Origin: VXPW01 sp965115815
GTDB taxonomy: Bacteria; Pseudomonadota; Alphaproteobacteria; TMED109
Length of the DNA stretch: 64,000 nt
Direction of reading: 5' to 3'
NCBI GenBank assembly: GCA_965115815.1
Contig: OZ220465.1
Coordinates: forward strand, 1,922,001 to 1,986,000
This document shows positions 8,528-18,099 of this stretch, in pieces. A program made the translations under genes and the position numbers. A model generated the notes under the pieces. It saw only the letters and a list, made by a program, of their open reading frames with translations, ran no database searches and was not told the DNA's origin. Numbering within the stretch: the stretch's first letter is position 1; each line of letters begins with the position of its first letter.

Positions 8528-10027
8528 GTGACAGGTCACTGCATTGCCATGGGTGTTGCCGTCCTCCTGCTGGCTGGATGTGCCCGGCAGGCACCCCCCG
8601 CTCCGGTAATTTCCGAGACTCCCCGGCCCGGAAAACCGGCAGACGAGGTGGAAATCGGAACGGCGGAAACCGTCATTGTCAAACCCGGCGACACCTATTC
8701 CGAGATTGCACAGGCGCATGGAGTTTCGACCGGATCCCTGATCGAAGCCAACGGAGCGGAGCCGCCGTACACCATTTATCCGGGCGATGTCCTGCGCTTG
8801 CCTGCACCACAAGTCTATACCGTAGAGAAAGGTGATACGGCAACGAAAATTGCCCGTTGTCAGGGTGTCGACATTTGGTTGCTGGTTCAGATGAACAGGC
8901 TGGACCCCCCCTACCTCCTGTCGATCGGGCGCGAACTCCGCATCCCGCGCAGGATTCGTGCCCCACATTGTCCCGAAGATCTGGAGCCGGAGGGCGTATC
9001 CGACGTCGTTGTGACCGACGATGCCGAAGGTGATGTACTGGTCATAGCCCCCTTGCCTCCGCTTTCGCACCGAAACGCCATCAAACCGCCTGCCGGTTCC
9101 GGAACTCCGGCTACTCCGTTGGCTGCGGCCACCGTCACGCCCTTGGCCGCGACCGGCGCCGCACCCTTGGACGCGGTCGGAGTTGCCGGCACTGCCGCGC
9201 CTCCAACCGCGACCGGGACGGCCGCCGCCGCGCCCTTGGCCGCAACCGGTGCAGCTGCGACCGGGGCCGCCGCCGCCGCGCCCTTGGCCGCAACCGGTGC
9301 AGCTGCGACCGGGGCCGCCGCCGCCGCGCCCTTGGCCGCAACCGGTGCAGCTGCGACCGGGGCCGCCGCCGCCGCGCCCCTGGCCGCAACCGGTGCAGTC
9401 GCAACCGGAGTTGCCGGCACCGCCGCGCCCCTAGCCGAAAGTGCCGCGCCGACAACCGTCGCCGCCGCCACTGCAACCACACAAGCTGCGGGCAGCCCGA
9501 CGCCGGTTGCGGCAGGAACTGCTCCAACCGCTGATCCAACGCCTTCGGCGACGACACTGCAGCCGGAAACTCCGGCTGCAGACATTCCGAATGCGGGGAA
9601 CGCGGTTGCACCCGGATCGGCAGCACCCGTGGCCAAGGCGGCCGGCAGCAGCAAGTTCTTGTGGCCGACAGATGGACAGATCGCCTCGCGTTTCGGCACG
9701 AAGTCCGGCGGGCTCAAGAACGACGGAATCAACATTGCAGCACCGGCGGGAAGCCCGGTGCGGGCCACGGCTGACGGTACCGTGGCATACGCGGGAAATG
9801 AGCTTCAAGCGTACGGCAATTTGGTTCTGATCAAACACAAAGAAGGCTGGATGTCAGCATATGCGCACAATCAGGAACTGAAGGTCGCGCGCGGCGACAA
9901 GGTACGCCAAGGACAGATGATCGCGCAGGTGGGTCAGACCGGAAACGTGCCTGGCCCGCAGGTGCATTTCGAATTGCGGACAGGAAAGGGACGACCGGTA
10001 GACCCGCTCAAGCACTTGGGAAAATAA
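8528..10027 (+). CDS. NlpD-like lipoprotein: two LysM domains + degenerate M23 (LytM) domain
   Basis: 499 aa from GTG 8528 (ATG 8549 possible). The lipobox LLAGC predicts lipidation at C18. Two LysM peptidoglycan-binding domains follow (about 52-98 and 99-145; both begin with a PGDT/KGDT motif). A very Ala/Thr/Pro-rich linker of about 200 aa contains a tandem 16-aa repeat. The C-terminal LytM domain (about 375-499) lacks the usual M23 zinc ligands (NDGINIA instead of HxGIDIA; QVHFELR instead of HLHFELR), as in NlpD/EnvC-type amidase activators. Likely role: activating a cell-wall amidase during cell separation rather than cutting peptidoglycan itself. Followed by the convergent DUF815 ATPase gene. 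Confidence 0.85.
   Translation: MTGHCIAMGVAVLLLAGCARQAPPAPVISETPRPGKPADEVEIGTAETVIVKPGDTYSEIAQAHGVSTGSLIEANGAEPPYTIYPGDVLRLPAPQVYTVEKGDTATKIARCQGVDIWLLVQMNRLDPPYLLSIGRELRIPRRIRAPHCPEDLEPEGVSDVVVTDDAEGDVLVIAPLPPLSHRNAIKPPAGSGTPATPLAAATVTPLAATGAAPLDAVGVAGTAAPPTATGTAAAAPLAATGAAATGAAAAAPLAATGAAATGAAAAAPLAATGAAATGAAAAAPLAATGAVATGVAGTAAPLAESAAPTTVAAATATTQAAGSPTPVAAGTAPTADPTPSATTLQPETPAADIPNAGNAVAPGSAAPVAKAAGSSKFLWPTDGQIASRFGTKSGGLKNDGINIAAPAGSPVRATADGTVAYAGNELQAYGNLVLIKHKEGWMSAYAHNQELKVARGDKVRQGQMIAQVGQTGNVPGPQVHFELRTGKGRPVDPLKHLGK
9221..9408 (+). repeat. 48-bp tandem repeat encoding the Ala-rich linker
   Basis: Nearly identical 48-bp units (for example starting at 9241, 9289 and 9337) with partial units on both sides encode a 16-residue repeat of the type AAPLAATGAAATGAAA in the NlpD-like lipoprotein. 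Near-perfect identity suggests recent expansion by slippage; unit number may vary between strains. Confidence 0.9.
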
Positions 10028-10032
10028 CTGTG

Positions 10033-11004
10033 CTACCGAAGTGTAATCTTGAGCTGGCCGGCTCGATCCTGGATGAACTGCCAGGCTACCCGGCCGGATC
10101 GGGCGCCTCGAGTGACCGACCATTCCAACGCGTCGCGGCGCAACGAATCATCCGCCGGGAAACCGTAGTGTTCGGCATAGGCGCCAACAATCTCCAGATA
10201 GTCGGCTTGCGAACAGGAATGAAAGCCGATCCACAGTCCGAAGCGATCGCTCATGGAGACTCGTTCCTCGACCGCCTCGGACGGATGAATCGAGGTCGAA
10301 CGCTCGTTCTCGATCATTGAACGTGCCATCAGGTGGCGCCGGTTGGAGGTGGCGTAGAACAGCGTATTGGCCGGCCGGCCCTCCAAGCCTCCCTCCAGCA
10401 TGGCCTTCAGCGATCGATACGAAGCGTCGCCCGCTTCGAATGACAAGTCGTCGCAAAAGAGCACATATCGTTCGGAGCGCGGGCGCACCGCCTGAAGGAG
10501 GGAGGGGAGGGTCTCGATGTCCTCGCGTGCGATTTCCGCCAGCCGCAGACGATCTTGGGACCGGTCTGCGTTGACGGCCGCATGCACCGCCTTGATCAGT
10601 GAACTCTTGCCGGTGCCGCGCGCTCCCCACAGCAGCGCATTGTTGGCTGGATACCCAGCCGCGAAGCGACGGGTGTTCTCCAGAAGCAGGGACCGCGCAT
10701 GATCAATCCCGCGGAGCAGGTCCAGCGAGATCCGGTTCACCTCCGGAACGGGACGCAGGCATTGCGCCGTACCATCCCACAGGAACGCGGTCTCGTCCGA
10801 GTCCGGTACCGGAAGTTCCGGCGGCGGCGCGACACGCTCGATCGCATCGACCGCCCGCCGTAAGAGCTGCTCCAGGGATTCTGCCTTGTCCAACGCGGAT
10901 ACCTCGCGAAACGGGCCTGCATCCGGGATCCGGATTCGGGTGGCGGCGGCAGCTCGAGGCCTTCCTGTCTCCAGGTCCTGCGAGCGGGTCCGGACAGGGA
11001 GCAT
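10033..11004 (-). CDS. DUF815-family AAA+ ATP-binding protein
   Basis: 323 aa from ATG 11004. The frame is open to 11103, but that would run into yajC. Walker A is GARGTGKSS, Walker B-like LFCDDLSF, sensor-1-like TSNRRHLM, and an arginine-rich C-terminal lid, all as in DUF815 (PF05673). The family is conserved in alphaproteobacteria next to yajC/secDF, as here; its function is not established. Convergent with the NlpD-like gene (6 bp between stops) and divergent from yajC. Confidence 0.85.
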   Translation of the reverse strand: MLPVRTRSQDLETGRPRAAAATRIRIPDAGPFREVSALDKAESLEQLLRRAVDAIERVAPPPELPVPDSDETAFLWDGTAQCLRPVPEVNRISLDLLRGIDHARSLLLENTRRFAAGYPANNALLWGARGTGKSSLIKAVHAAVNADRSQDRLRLAEIAREDIETLPSLLQAVRPRSERYVLFCDDLSFEAGDASYRSLKAMLEGGLEGRPANTLFYATSNRRHLMARSMIENERSTSIHPSEAVEERVSMSDRFGLWIGFHSCSQADYLEIVGAYAEHYGFPADDSLRRDALEWSVTRGARSGRVAWQFIQDRAGQLKITLR

Positions 11005-11042
11005 AGCCACCGGTCGCCGACCGGTGGCGCCCGCGGCATCGG

Positions 11043-11072
11043 TTGCGGCGGAGCGGACCGGGCCTGTATAGT
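11043..11072 (+). promoter_or_regulatory. Candidate promoter of yajC-secD-secF
   Basis: TTGCGG (11043-11048), an 18-bp spacer and TATAGT (11067-11072) lie 30 bp before the preferred yajC ATG at 11102. It is the only good -10 in the divergent gap. Confidence 0.45.
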
Positions 11073-11101
11073 CCCCGCCTTCCATGCAGGAGTGTTCGCG
11101 C

Positions 11102-11458
11102 ATGCTCGTTGCGCCTGCGTTCGCCCAAGGCGCGTCCGCCGATAGCGGAGGCTCCTTCTTGATCCAGCTGTTGCCGCTGGTTCTGATTTTTGCCGTATTC
11201 TACTTTCTGCTGATCCGGCCACAGCAGAAGCGCATGAAGGAACACAAGGCGATGGTTGCCGCCGTGAAACGCGGGGACCGGGTCGTGACCGCGGGCGGGG
11301 TGCGGGGACGTGTGATCCACGTGGATGACGATCAGACCGTCTCGGTCGAGATCGCCCCCGACATAACCGTGAAGGTGGTACGCGACACCCTGTCCCAGGT
11401 CCTGCCGAAGGGCGCGGCTCCGGCGTCCGGCGCCAACCCGTCGTCGGCCAAGTCCTGA
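11102..11458 (+). CDS. yajC: Preprotein translocase accessory subunit YajC
   Basis: 118 aa from ATG 11102 (11084 also possible). One transmembrane helix (about FLIQLLPLVLIFAVFYFLLI) is followed by RPQQKRMKEHKAM and a small cytoplasmic domain with GDRVVTAGGVRGRV, all diagnostic of YajC. It associates with SecDF in the inner membrane to assist Sec-dependent export. First gene of yajC-secD-secF-Mth938. Confidence 0.95.
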   Translation: MLVAPAFAQGASADSGGSFLIQLLPLVLIFAVFYFLLIRPQQKRMKEHKAMVAAVKRGDRVVTAGGVRGRVIHVDDDQTVSVEIAPDITVKVVRDTLSQVLPKGAAPASGANPSSAKS

Positions 11459-11492
11459 ACGGCGTGCGCCGGCCATTTCGAGGAATCCCGGC

Positions 11493-13049
11493 GTGATCCA
11501 TGTACCGCGCTGGCAGGTCGTTGCGGCCGTGGTCACCGTTGCCTTCGCGGTCCTCTATTCGGCGCCGAACTTCCTCTCCTCTGCGGAATCGTGGCTGCCC
11601 GGCCAGCCGGTCCGGCTGGGTCTGGACCTTCAGGGCGGATCGCACCTGCTTCTTCGGGTCGATTCGGATGTCGTTCTCAGGGAACGGCTGGAATCCGTAC
11701 TGGACGAACTCCGCACCCGGTACCGGAGCGCGGGAATCGGCTACACGAATATCGGTGTCGAGCAGTCGACCGGCGGACTGACCCTCACGGATCCGACCCG
11801 GGCCGAGGAGGCCGAACGCCTGGCTGAAGAGGCGGAGGAGGCCCTAGAGGTCAAGATCGACGGCGCCGGCAGGCTCACCGTTCGGCTGGAGGCGGCTGCG
11901 GAGAAGGAACTCCGGATCTCTGCGCTCTCCCAGTCCCAGGAAGTGATCCGTCGGCGGATCGACGAGACCGGCACCAACGAGCCCACGATCCAGCGCCAGG
12001 GGGATGACCGGATCCTCGTGCAGCTCCCGGGGGTGGATGATCCGGAGCGGATCAAACGACTCCTCGGCCAGACCGCCAAGATGAATTTCCGCATGGTCGA
12101 CGAAACGGCCTCGATGACCGAGGCACTGGCCGGCCGGGTGCCGCCGGGTTCCGAGCTGCTCTACGAAGATGACGGCACCGAACAGGGGCTTCCGATCGTG
12201 GTCCGGCGCCGCGTGGGCGTGAGCGGCGACAACTTGGTCGGTGCCGCGGCCGTCATCGACCAGAACAACCAGCCGGTCGTGACGATCCGCTTTGACGCTG
12301 CCGGAGCCCGGCGATTCGGTGATCTCACCACGGAGAACGTCGGGCGCAGGTTTGCCATCGTGCTCGACGGGCGCGTCATCAGCGCTCCGGTGATCCGCGA
12401 ACCCATCCCGGGCGGCAGCGGGCAGATCTCGGGCAACTTCACGTTCGAATCGGCGAGCGACCTCGCGCTGCTGCTGCGGGCCGGAGCGTTGCCGGCACCG
12501 CTGGTCATTCTGGAGGAACGGACGGTTGGACCGAGTCTCGGACGCGATTCCATCGCGTCCGGAACCTTGGCGGGCAAGGTCGCGCTCGGTCTCGTGATGC
12601 TCTACATGATCGCGGTGTACCGGTTGTTCGGGGTGGCGGCCGACCTCGCCTTGGGAGTGAACATTGCGCTCCTGCTCGCCATCCTGTCGGCCCTCGGTGC
12701 GACCCTGACCCTTCCGGGCATTGCCGGCATTGCCTTGACGATCGGCATGGCGGTAGATGCCAACGTACTGATCTTCGAGCGAATCCGGGAGGAAACCCGA
12801 CGCGGACGATCGCCGGTGTCGGCCATCGATACAGGGTACCGCCAGGCATTGCGGGCGATCATCGACGCGAACGTGACCACGCTGATTGCCGCTCTGGTGC
12901 TGTTCCAGATGGGGTCCGGTCCCATCCGCGGCTTCGCGGTGACCTTGGCGGTCGGCGTTTTCACGACCATGTTCTGTTCGCTGCTCATCAGCCGGCTCCT
13001 GGTAGTGGCTTGGCTCAATCGCACCCGGCCCAAGGTTCTGGCCGTCTGA
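11493..13049 (+). CDS. secD: Protein translocase subunit SecD
   Basis: 518 aa starting at GTG 11493. N-terminal membrane segment, then the SecD signature LGLDLQGGSHLLL (about 42-54), a large periplasmic P1 domain, and five C-terminal transmembrane helices with the RND-type core (GIALTIGMAVDANVLIFERIREE). SecD and SecF use the proton gradient to pull translocated proteins out of the Sec channel. Length and order (yajC upstream, secF 13 bp downstream) are normal. Confidence 0.97.
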   Translation: MIHVPRWQVVAAVVTVAFAVLYSAPNFLSSAESWLPGQPVRLGLDLQGGSHLLLRVDSDVVLRERLESVLDELRTRYRSAGIGYTNIGVEQSTGGLTLTDPTRAEEAERLAEEAEEALEVKIDGAGRLTVRLEAAAEKELRISALSQSQEVIRRRIDETGTNEPTIQRQGDDRILVQLPGVDDPERIKRLLGQTAKMNFRMVDETASMTEALAGRVPPGSELLYEDDGTEQGLPIVVRRRVGVSGDNLVGAAAVIDQNNQPVVTIRFDAAGARRFGDLTTENVGRRFAIVLDGRVISAPVIREPIPGGSGQISGNFTFESASDLALLLRAGALPAPLVILEERTVGPSLGRDSIASGTLAGKVALGLVMLYMIAVYRLFGVAADLALGVNIALLLAILSALGATLTLPGIAGIALTIGMAVDANVLIFERIREETRRGRSPVSAIDTGYRQALRAIIDANVTTLIAALVLFQMGSGPIRGFAVTLAVGVFTTMFCSLLISRLLVVAWLNRTRPKVLAV

Positions 13050-13062
13050 GAGGTATGGACGC

Positions 13063-14007
13063 ATGCGGCTGCGGCTGATTCCCGACGACATCTCCCTTCA
13101 GATCATCCGATGGCGACAGCACGCGATGGTCGGGTCTCTCGTGGCCATGGCCGCTTCGGCGGTCCTGTACGCGGCCATCGGCCTCAATTTCGGAATCGAC
13201 TTTCGCGGCGGCATCCTGATGGAGGTGCGAATATCCGACGTGCCTCAGGTTACCGAGGTGCGCGCGGCGTTCCAAGGGGCCGATCTGGGGGAAATCGCGA
13301 TCCAGGAGTTCGGCGAGGAATCCGATTTCCTGGTACGGATCGAACGGCAGCCGGGCGGTGACGAAGCCCAGCAGGCCGCAGTCGAGAGCGCTCGATCCCA
13401 TCTGGGAGCGGCCTTCGGCGATGGCGTGGAGTACCGAAGGGTGGAGTTCGTCGGTCCGACCGTAAGCCGGGATCTGCTGCGCGGCGGAGCCATTGCGGTA
13501 GTCCTCGCGGTGATCGCGATGCTGCTTTATATCATGTTTCGGTTCGAGCTGACCTTCGCTTGGGGAGCGGTGGCCGCGCTGGTCCACGATGTCGTGCTGA
13601 CCATCGGCGTGTTCTCCCTGACCGGACTGGAGTTCAACGTGGCGACCGTGGCGGCGCTGCTTCTGATCGTCGGATATTCGATGAACGACACGGTCGTCGT
13701 GTACGACCGCGTGCGCGAGAACCTCCGGAAGTACAAGAAAACGGATTTAGCGCAGGTACTCAATCGCAGCATCAACGAGACCCTGTCCCGAACGGTCAAT
13801 ACCACCGTGACGACGATTCTGGCTCTGGGAGCCCTGATCCTGCTCGGCGGTCCCGTGGTACAGGATTTCAGCTTCGCGATGATCTGGGGCATTACGGTCG
13901 GCACCTATTCGTCGATTTTCCTCGCGGCGCCGCTCCTGCTGACGTTCGGCGTGCGTCGAGATGCGGAGGCCGGAAAGGCGCAAGCCGATGCCGAGAAAGC
14001 CGTCTGA
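13063..14007 (+). CDS. secF: Protein translocase subunit SecF
   Basis: 314 aa. N-terminal helix followed by the SecF signature FGIDFRGGILMEV, a short periplasmic domain, and the C-terminal membrane block with IVGYSMNDTVVVYDRVREN. It forms the SecDF complex with the upstream product. The stop overlaps the Mth938-family start, so the four genes are probably one transcript. Confidence 0.97.
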   Translation: MRLRLIPDDISLQIIRWRQHAMVGSLVAMAASAVLYAAIGLNFGIDFRGGILMEVRISDVPQVTEVRAAFQGADLGEIAIQEFGEESDFLVRIERQPGGDEAQQAAVESARSHLGAAFGDGVEYRRVEFVGPTVSRDLLRGGAIAVVLAVIAMLLYIMFRFELTFAWGAVAALVHDVVLTIGVFSLTGLEFNVATVAALLLIVGYSMNDTVVVYDRVRENLRKYKKTDLAQVLNRSINETLSRTVNTTVTTILALGALILLGGPVVQDFSFAMIWGITVGTYSSIFLAAPLLLTFGVRRDAEAGKAQADAEKAV

Positions 14008-14443
14008 GACGACGAGCGATCCCGTCCGGGTCGATGGGTACGGACCGGAGGCGTTCACGGTATCCGGCCGCCGGATTCGGGGTCCGATCATCCTGCGCGG
14101 CAGCCGGGTGTTCGCCTGGACGGAATGCACCGATGCCGGCTTGGGCGGGAATGCCGCCCAGCAGCTGCTGGGCGATCTCCGGGCACCGGGCATCGTCTTG
14201 GTGGGAACCGGCCGGGCGCGGCTGATCCCCAGCCCCTCGTTCGTTGCATGGTTTCGGAGGCATGGACTCGAACCGGAACTGATGGTCACGGGCGCCGCCT
14301 GTCGGACGTGGAACGTGCTGGCGGCGGAAGGGCGCGAGGTGGCCGCCGGACTGATTCCCGCTTCGTGGGGATCCGATCAGGTGCGGGAACGGCAGGTCGG
14401 GCCCGATTCGGTCGCGGTCGTCGTTCCCACACAGACCGGTTGA
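13988..14443 (+). CDS. Mth938-like (DUF498/NDUFAF3-related) protein
   Basis: 151 aa from ATG 13988, overlapping the secF end by 20 bp (an earlier in-frame ATG at 13961 would overlap more). The GYGPEAFTVSGRRIRGPIILRG start and the TGAACRTWNVLAAEGREVAAGLIP end match the Mth938 fold family, which in alphaproteobacteria follows secF and includes relatives of the complex I assembly factor NDUFAF3. Bacterial function not established. Convergent with uvrA (16 bp between stops). Confidence 0.8.
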   Translation: MPRKPSETTSDPVRVDGYGPEAFTVSGRRIRGPIILRGSRVFAWTECTDAGLGGNAAQQLLGDLRAPGIVLVGTGRARLIPSPSFVAWFRRHGLEPELMVTGAACRTWNVLAAEGREVAAGLIPASWGSDQVRERQVGPDSVAVVVPTQTG

Positions 14444-14459
14444 GGGATCCTTCCGCGGC

Positions 14460-17393
14460 TCAGGGGATCGCGAGCTTGTCCCTGAGGAAGCGCCCCGTGT
14501 GGCTCTCCGGGGCCCACAGCACCGACTCCGGCGGCCCCTGGGCCACCACCCGGCCCCCCTCCGCGCCTCCTTCCGGTCCCAGATCGATAATCCAGTCGGC
14601 CTGCTTGATCACGTCGAGATGGTGTTCGATGACCAAGACCGTGTTGCCCTGATCGACCAAAGCGTGCAGCACGTCGATGAGGGTTCGCACATCCTCGAAA
14701 TGGAGGCCCGTCGTGGGTTCGTCGAGCAGATAGAGCGTCCGGCCCGTGGCCCGCCTCGACAGTTCCTTCGACAGCTTGATCCGCTGGGCCTCCCCTCCCG
14801 ACAACGTGGTCGCACGCTGACCGAGGCGCACGTACCCGAGTCCGACCCGGCGCAGGGTATCGAGTTTGTCCCGGATCGCCGGGATCGCAGCGAAGAACGC
14901 TCCTGCCGACGCCACGTCGAGATCGAGTACATCCGCGATCGAATGGCCCCGATACCGGATCTCGAGCGTTTCCCGGTTGTACCGCCGGCCCCGGCAAGAT
15001 TCGCAGGTCACGTACACCGGCGCGAGAAAATGCATCTCGATCTTGATCACCCCGTCGCCCTGACAGGCTTCGCAGCGTCCCCCCTTGACATTGAACGAGA
15101 ACCGCCCGGCCCGATACCCCCGCGCGCGCGCTTCCGGCAGTTGGGTGTACCAATCCCGAATGGGGCCGAACAGACCGGTGTAGGTAGCCGGATTCGAGCG
15201 CGGCGTGCGTCCGATCGGGGACTGGTCGATGTCGATGATCTTGTCGAAGAGCCATGCCCCCCGAATGCGGCCGTCCTGGCGTTCCGGGTGGGCGAGGGCG
15301 GAACGCAAGAGGGGGTGCAGGGTGTCGAGAACCAGGCTCGACTTGCCGCTCCCCGACACGCCGGTGACGCAGACGAGAAGCCCGGCGGGAATCTCGACAC
15401 GGATGTCCTGCAGATTGTTGGTAGTGATCCCCTGCAGGGTCAGCGTGCGCTCCGGCAGAGGCGGGCGCCGGGCCGCCGGTACGGGAATCGAGCGGGCGCC
15501 GCTGAGATACTGGCCGGTCAGACTGTCCGCATGGGCCCTCAATTCTTCCGGTGTGCCCGTGGCCACGACCTGCCCGCCGTTCTCTCCGGCACCCGGGCCC
15601 ATGTCCACCACGAAGTCGGCGGCGGCGATCGAATCCTCGTCGTGTTCCACGACCAGCACGGTATTCCCCAGGTCCCGGAGGTTCTTGAGGGTTTCCAGCA
15701 AACGGGCGTTGTCCTTCTGGTGCAGGCCGATCGAGGGTTCGTCCAGGACATAGAGGACGCCCGTAAGGCCCGAACCGATCTGGGAAGCCAGCCGAATTCG
15801 CTGGCTTTCCCCGCCCGAAAGCGTGGCTGATCCCCGGGCCAGGGTCAGATAGTCCAATCCGACATCTGCGAGAAATCCGAGGCGGAGCGACAGTTCGCGG
15901 AGCGTGCGCTCGGCGATGGCTCGGCTCTGCGTGTCCAGCGTCGCCGGAAGCTCCTGTTCCACCCAGGATCTCGCTTCGGCTATGGTCATGTCGGAGACCC
16001 TGCCGATGTGCCGGCCGCCGATCTGGACGGCCAAGGCTTCCGTCCGGAGGCGGTGGCCGTCGCAGGCGGGGCAGGGCAGCTTGGCGCGGTAGTGCGCCAG
16101 ATGCTCGCGCACCCGCGAATCGGATGCGTTCTGCCAGCGCTTCTCGAGCGAGGCAATGACGCCCGGAAAGGGACGTTTCACCGTGCGCGCGTCCGTGCCG
16201 GTACCGTATTCGATGATGACGCCGGTCTTTCCCGAACCGCGCAGCACCGCTTCTCGCGCGGCCGGCGGCAGCTGCCGCCACGGCTGCTCCAACGAGAATT
16301 CGAAGTGCCGGGCCACGCCCCGGAGGGCCTGCAGGTAGTACCCCGACAGGGGCGCCTCCCACGGCTCGATCGCACCCGCCTGCAGGGTCCGCTCCGGGTC
16401 GGGAACCAGCAGTTCGGGATCGAAGAACTCGACGACGCCGAGGCCGCCGCACCGGCTGCACCAGCCAGCGGGGCTGTTGAACGAGAAGAGCCGCGGTTCG
16501 ATCTCCTCGATCGAGAAGCCCGACACCGGACAGGCAAAGCGGGCGGAAAAGGTCGTCCGCTCGCCCGTATCGGCATCTTCGGCCACGAGCAGGCCGTCCG
16601 ACAGTCCAAGGGCCGTCTCGACGCTGTCGGCCAATCGGGATTCCAGACCCTCCCGGATGACGATTCGGTCCACCACCACCTCGATGTCGTGGTTGCGGTT
16701 ACGATCGAGGGGCGGGGAATCGCCGGTTTCGTGCAGCACGCCATCGATCTTGACACGCTGGAATCCCCGGCGCCGGAGATCCTCGAGATCCTTCCGGAAT
16801 TCTCCCTTGCGGTTGCGGACGATGGGGCTGAGCAGCAGCACCCGCGTGCCGGTCGGCAGCGCCGTCATGGCATCCACCATTTGCGTTACCGTCTGACTGG
16901 CGATGGGCAGGCCGGTCGCAGGGGAATGGGGAACCCCGACCCGGGCGAACAGCAGCCGCAGGTAGTCCTGGATTTCCGTGACGGTGCCGACCGTCGAGCG
17001 GGGATTGTGCGACACGTTCTTCTGATCGACGGCGATCGACGGCGACAGGCCTTCGATCCCGTCGACATCCGGCTTGTCCACCAATTCGAGGAATTGCCGG
17101 GCGTAGGCGGACAGGCTCTCGACGTAGCGTCGTTGTCCTTCCGCATACACCGTGTCGAAAGCCAGCGAGGACTTCCCGGAGCCGGAGAGTCCGGTGATTA
17201 CGACGAGACGACCGCGTGGGATCGCCACGTCGATGGATTTCAGATTGTGGGTCCGGGCACCCCGAATCCGAATTTCGTCGTGGCCGCCGCCCGGACCGGC
17301 GGCGGGCCCCGCGGCGCGGGCCGGCGCGGGCATCTCCCGGAGTCCGGGCACCGGCAACGACGGGGACGGGGGGGCTGCCATCAGATCCTGCAC
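14460..17393 (-). CDS. uvrA: Excinuclease ABC subunit A
   Basis: 977 aa. Two ABC ATPase modules: Walker A GLSGSGKSS (about 68) and GVSGSGKSS (about 670), both ABC signatures (LSGGESQRIRLA, LSGGEAQRIKLS), and zinc modules with CxxC pairs (CSRCGG, CPACDG, CEACQG, CESCRG). It recognises DNA lesions and loads UvrB in nucleotide excision repair. The first about 35 residues are Pro/Ala-rich and extend beyond the usual start, so a start a little downstream is possible. It is divergent from ssb, the common alphaproteobacterial arrangement; I saw no perfect GTTC-N7-GTTC LexA box in the shared gap. Confidence 0.97.
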   Translation of the reverse strand: MQDLMAAPPSPSLPVPGLREMPAPARAAGPAAGPGGGHDEIRIRGARTHNLKSIDVAIPRGRLVVITGLSGSGKSSLAFDTVYAEGQRRYVESLSAYARQFLELVDKPDVDGIEGLSPSIAVDQKNVSHNPRSTVGTVTEIQDYLRLLFARVGVPHSPATGLPIASQTVTQMVDAMTALPTGTRVLLLSPIVRNRKGEFRKDLEDLRRRGFQRVKIDGVLHETGDSPPLDRNRNHDIEVVVDRIVIREGLESRLADSVETALGLSDGLLVAEDADTGERTTFSARFACPVSGFSIEEIEPRLFSFNSPAGWCSRCGGLGVVEFFDPELLVPDPERTLQAGAIEPWEAPLSGYYLQALRGVARHFEFSLEQPWRQLPPAAREAVLRGSGKTGVIIEYGTGTDARTVKRPFPGVIASLEKRWQNASDSRVREHLAHYRAKLPCPACDGHRLRTEALAVQIGGRHIGRVSDMTIAEARSWVEQELPATLDTQSRAIAERTLRELSLRLGFLADVGLDYLTLARGSATLSGGESQRIRLASQIGSGLTGVLYVLDEPSIGLHQKDNARLLETLKNLRDLGNTVLVVEHDEDSIAAADFVVDMGPGAGENGGQVVATGTPEELRAHADSLTGQYLSGARSIPVPAARRPPLPERTLTLQGITTNNLQDIRVEIPAGLLVCVTGVSGSGKSSLVLDTLHPLLRSALAHPERQDGRIRGAWLFDKIIDIDQSPIGRTPRSNPATYTGLFGPIRDWYTQLPEARARGYRAGRFSFNVKGGRCEACQGDGVIKIEMHFLAPVYVTCESCRGRRYNRETLEIRYRGHSIADVLDLDVASAGAFFAAIPAIRDKLDTLRRVGLGYVRLGQRATTLSGGEAQRIKLSKELSRRATGRTLYLLDEPTTGLHFEDVRTLIDVLHALVDQGNTVLVIEHHLDVIKQADWIIDLGPEGGAEGGRVVAQGPPESVLWAPESHTGRFLRDKLAIP

Positions 17394-17575
17394 TCCGGAA
17401 TCCGGTCATTCTACAGGCCCTCCCGGACAGCCGACCGCGGCCTGTTGCTGCGGTTCATGGGGTGGGCGGCGGGGCGCGTCCGAATCGTGTATATTCCCCG
17501 GGCCCATCCGGTTCCAGGGTGCAGCGGTCGTCTGCACCAGATTGCGTGGTCCGAACAGAATCGAGGAATCCCTTC

Positions 17576-18043
17576 ATGGTAATGAGCGTGAACAAGGTTA
17601 TACTGCTGGGAAATGTCGGACGTGACCCTGAAATCCGTGACTTGCCCAACGGCGGAAGGGTGGCGAACTTCTCGGTCGCTACCGAGGAACGCTGGCGTGA
17701 CAAGCAGACCGGCGAACAACGCGAACGCACGGAATGGCATCGGATCGTCGTGTTCAGCCCGATGCTGATCGATATTGTCGTCGATCGCGTGTTCAAGGGA
17801 ACCCGGGTCTATATCGAGGGCCAGTTGCAGACCCGACGCTGGCAGGATCCTTCGGGCTACGACCGGTTCACGACGGAGATCGCGCTCCAGCGGTTCGGAA
17901 GCCGCATCATCGTCCTGACCGACCATCGGTACGACGACGGCCATGACGATTCGGGGACGGCGCGGGGAAGCGGTTCCTATTCGGCCCGGACCCATGCCGA
18001 CCATCCCCGCGGTTCGGGCTACGACGACGAGGTGCCGTTCTAG
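17576..18043 (+). CDS. ssb: Single-stranded DNA-binding protein
   Basis: 155 aa from ATG 17576 (ATG 17582 is an alternative), with GAGGA at 17563-17567 as ribosome-binding site. The N-terminal OB fold (NKVILLGNVGRDPEIRDL) is followed by a Gly/Ser/Asp-rich tail ending in the acidic tip DDEVPF that recruits replication and repair proteins. That tip must be C-terminal to function, so the TAG stop here is genuine. gyrA follows 56 bp downstream. Confidence 0.97.
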   Translation: MVMSVNKVILLGNVGRDPEIRDLPNGGRVANFSVATEERWRDKQTGEQRERTEWHRIVVFSPMLIDIVVDRVFKGTRVYIEGQLQTRRWQDPSGYDRFTTEIALQRFGSRIIVLTDHRYDDGHDDSGTARGSGSYSARTHADHPRGSGYDDEVPF

Positions 18044-18099
18044 GCATCCGTGCGATGGGCCTGTTGCGGGCGGCTCGCCCGCGCCGCCGATAGTTCCCG

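Noticed and set aside
8265..8531. Frames across the tRNA-Leu genes on both strands
   Set aside because: They coincide exactly with two cloverleaf tRNAs and translate as antisense/sense tRNA artefacts.
17394..17575. LexA (SOS) box in the uvrA-ssb divergent promoter
   Set aside because: No GTTC-N7-GTTC or GAAC-N7-GAAC match was found; the nearest candidates have wrong spacing or mismatches.
17576..18043. Genome-wide reassignment of TAG to an amino acid, suggested by TAGs inside transposases
   Set aside because: ssb ends in TAG immediately after the essential acidic tip, and coaD, the cyclophilin, pdhC and lpdA also end in TAG at conserved C-termini. TAG is a normal stop here; only partial readthrough remains possible.
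18062..18085. GC-rich hairpin after ssb as a terminator
   Set aside because: The stem is short, lacks a T-run and sits just before gyrA; it may be chance in GC-rich DNA.
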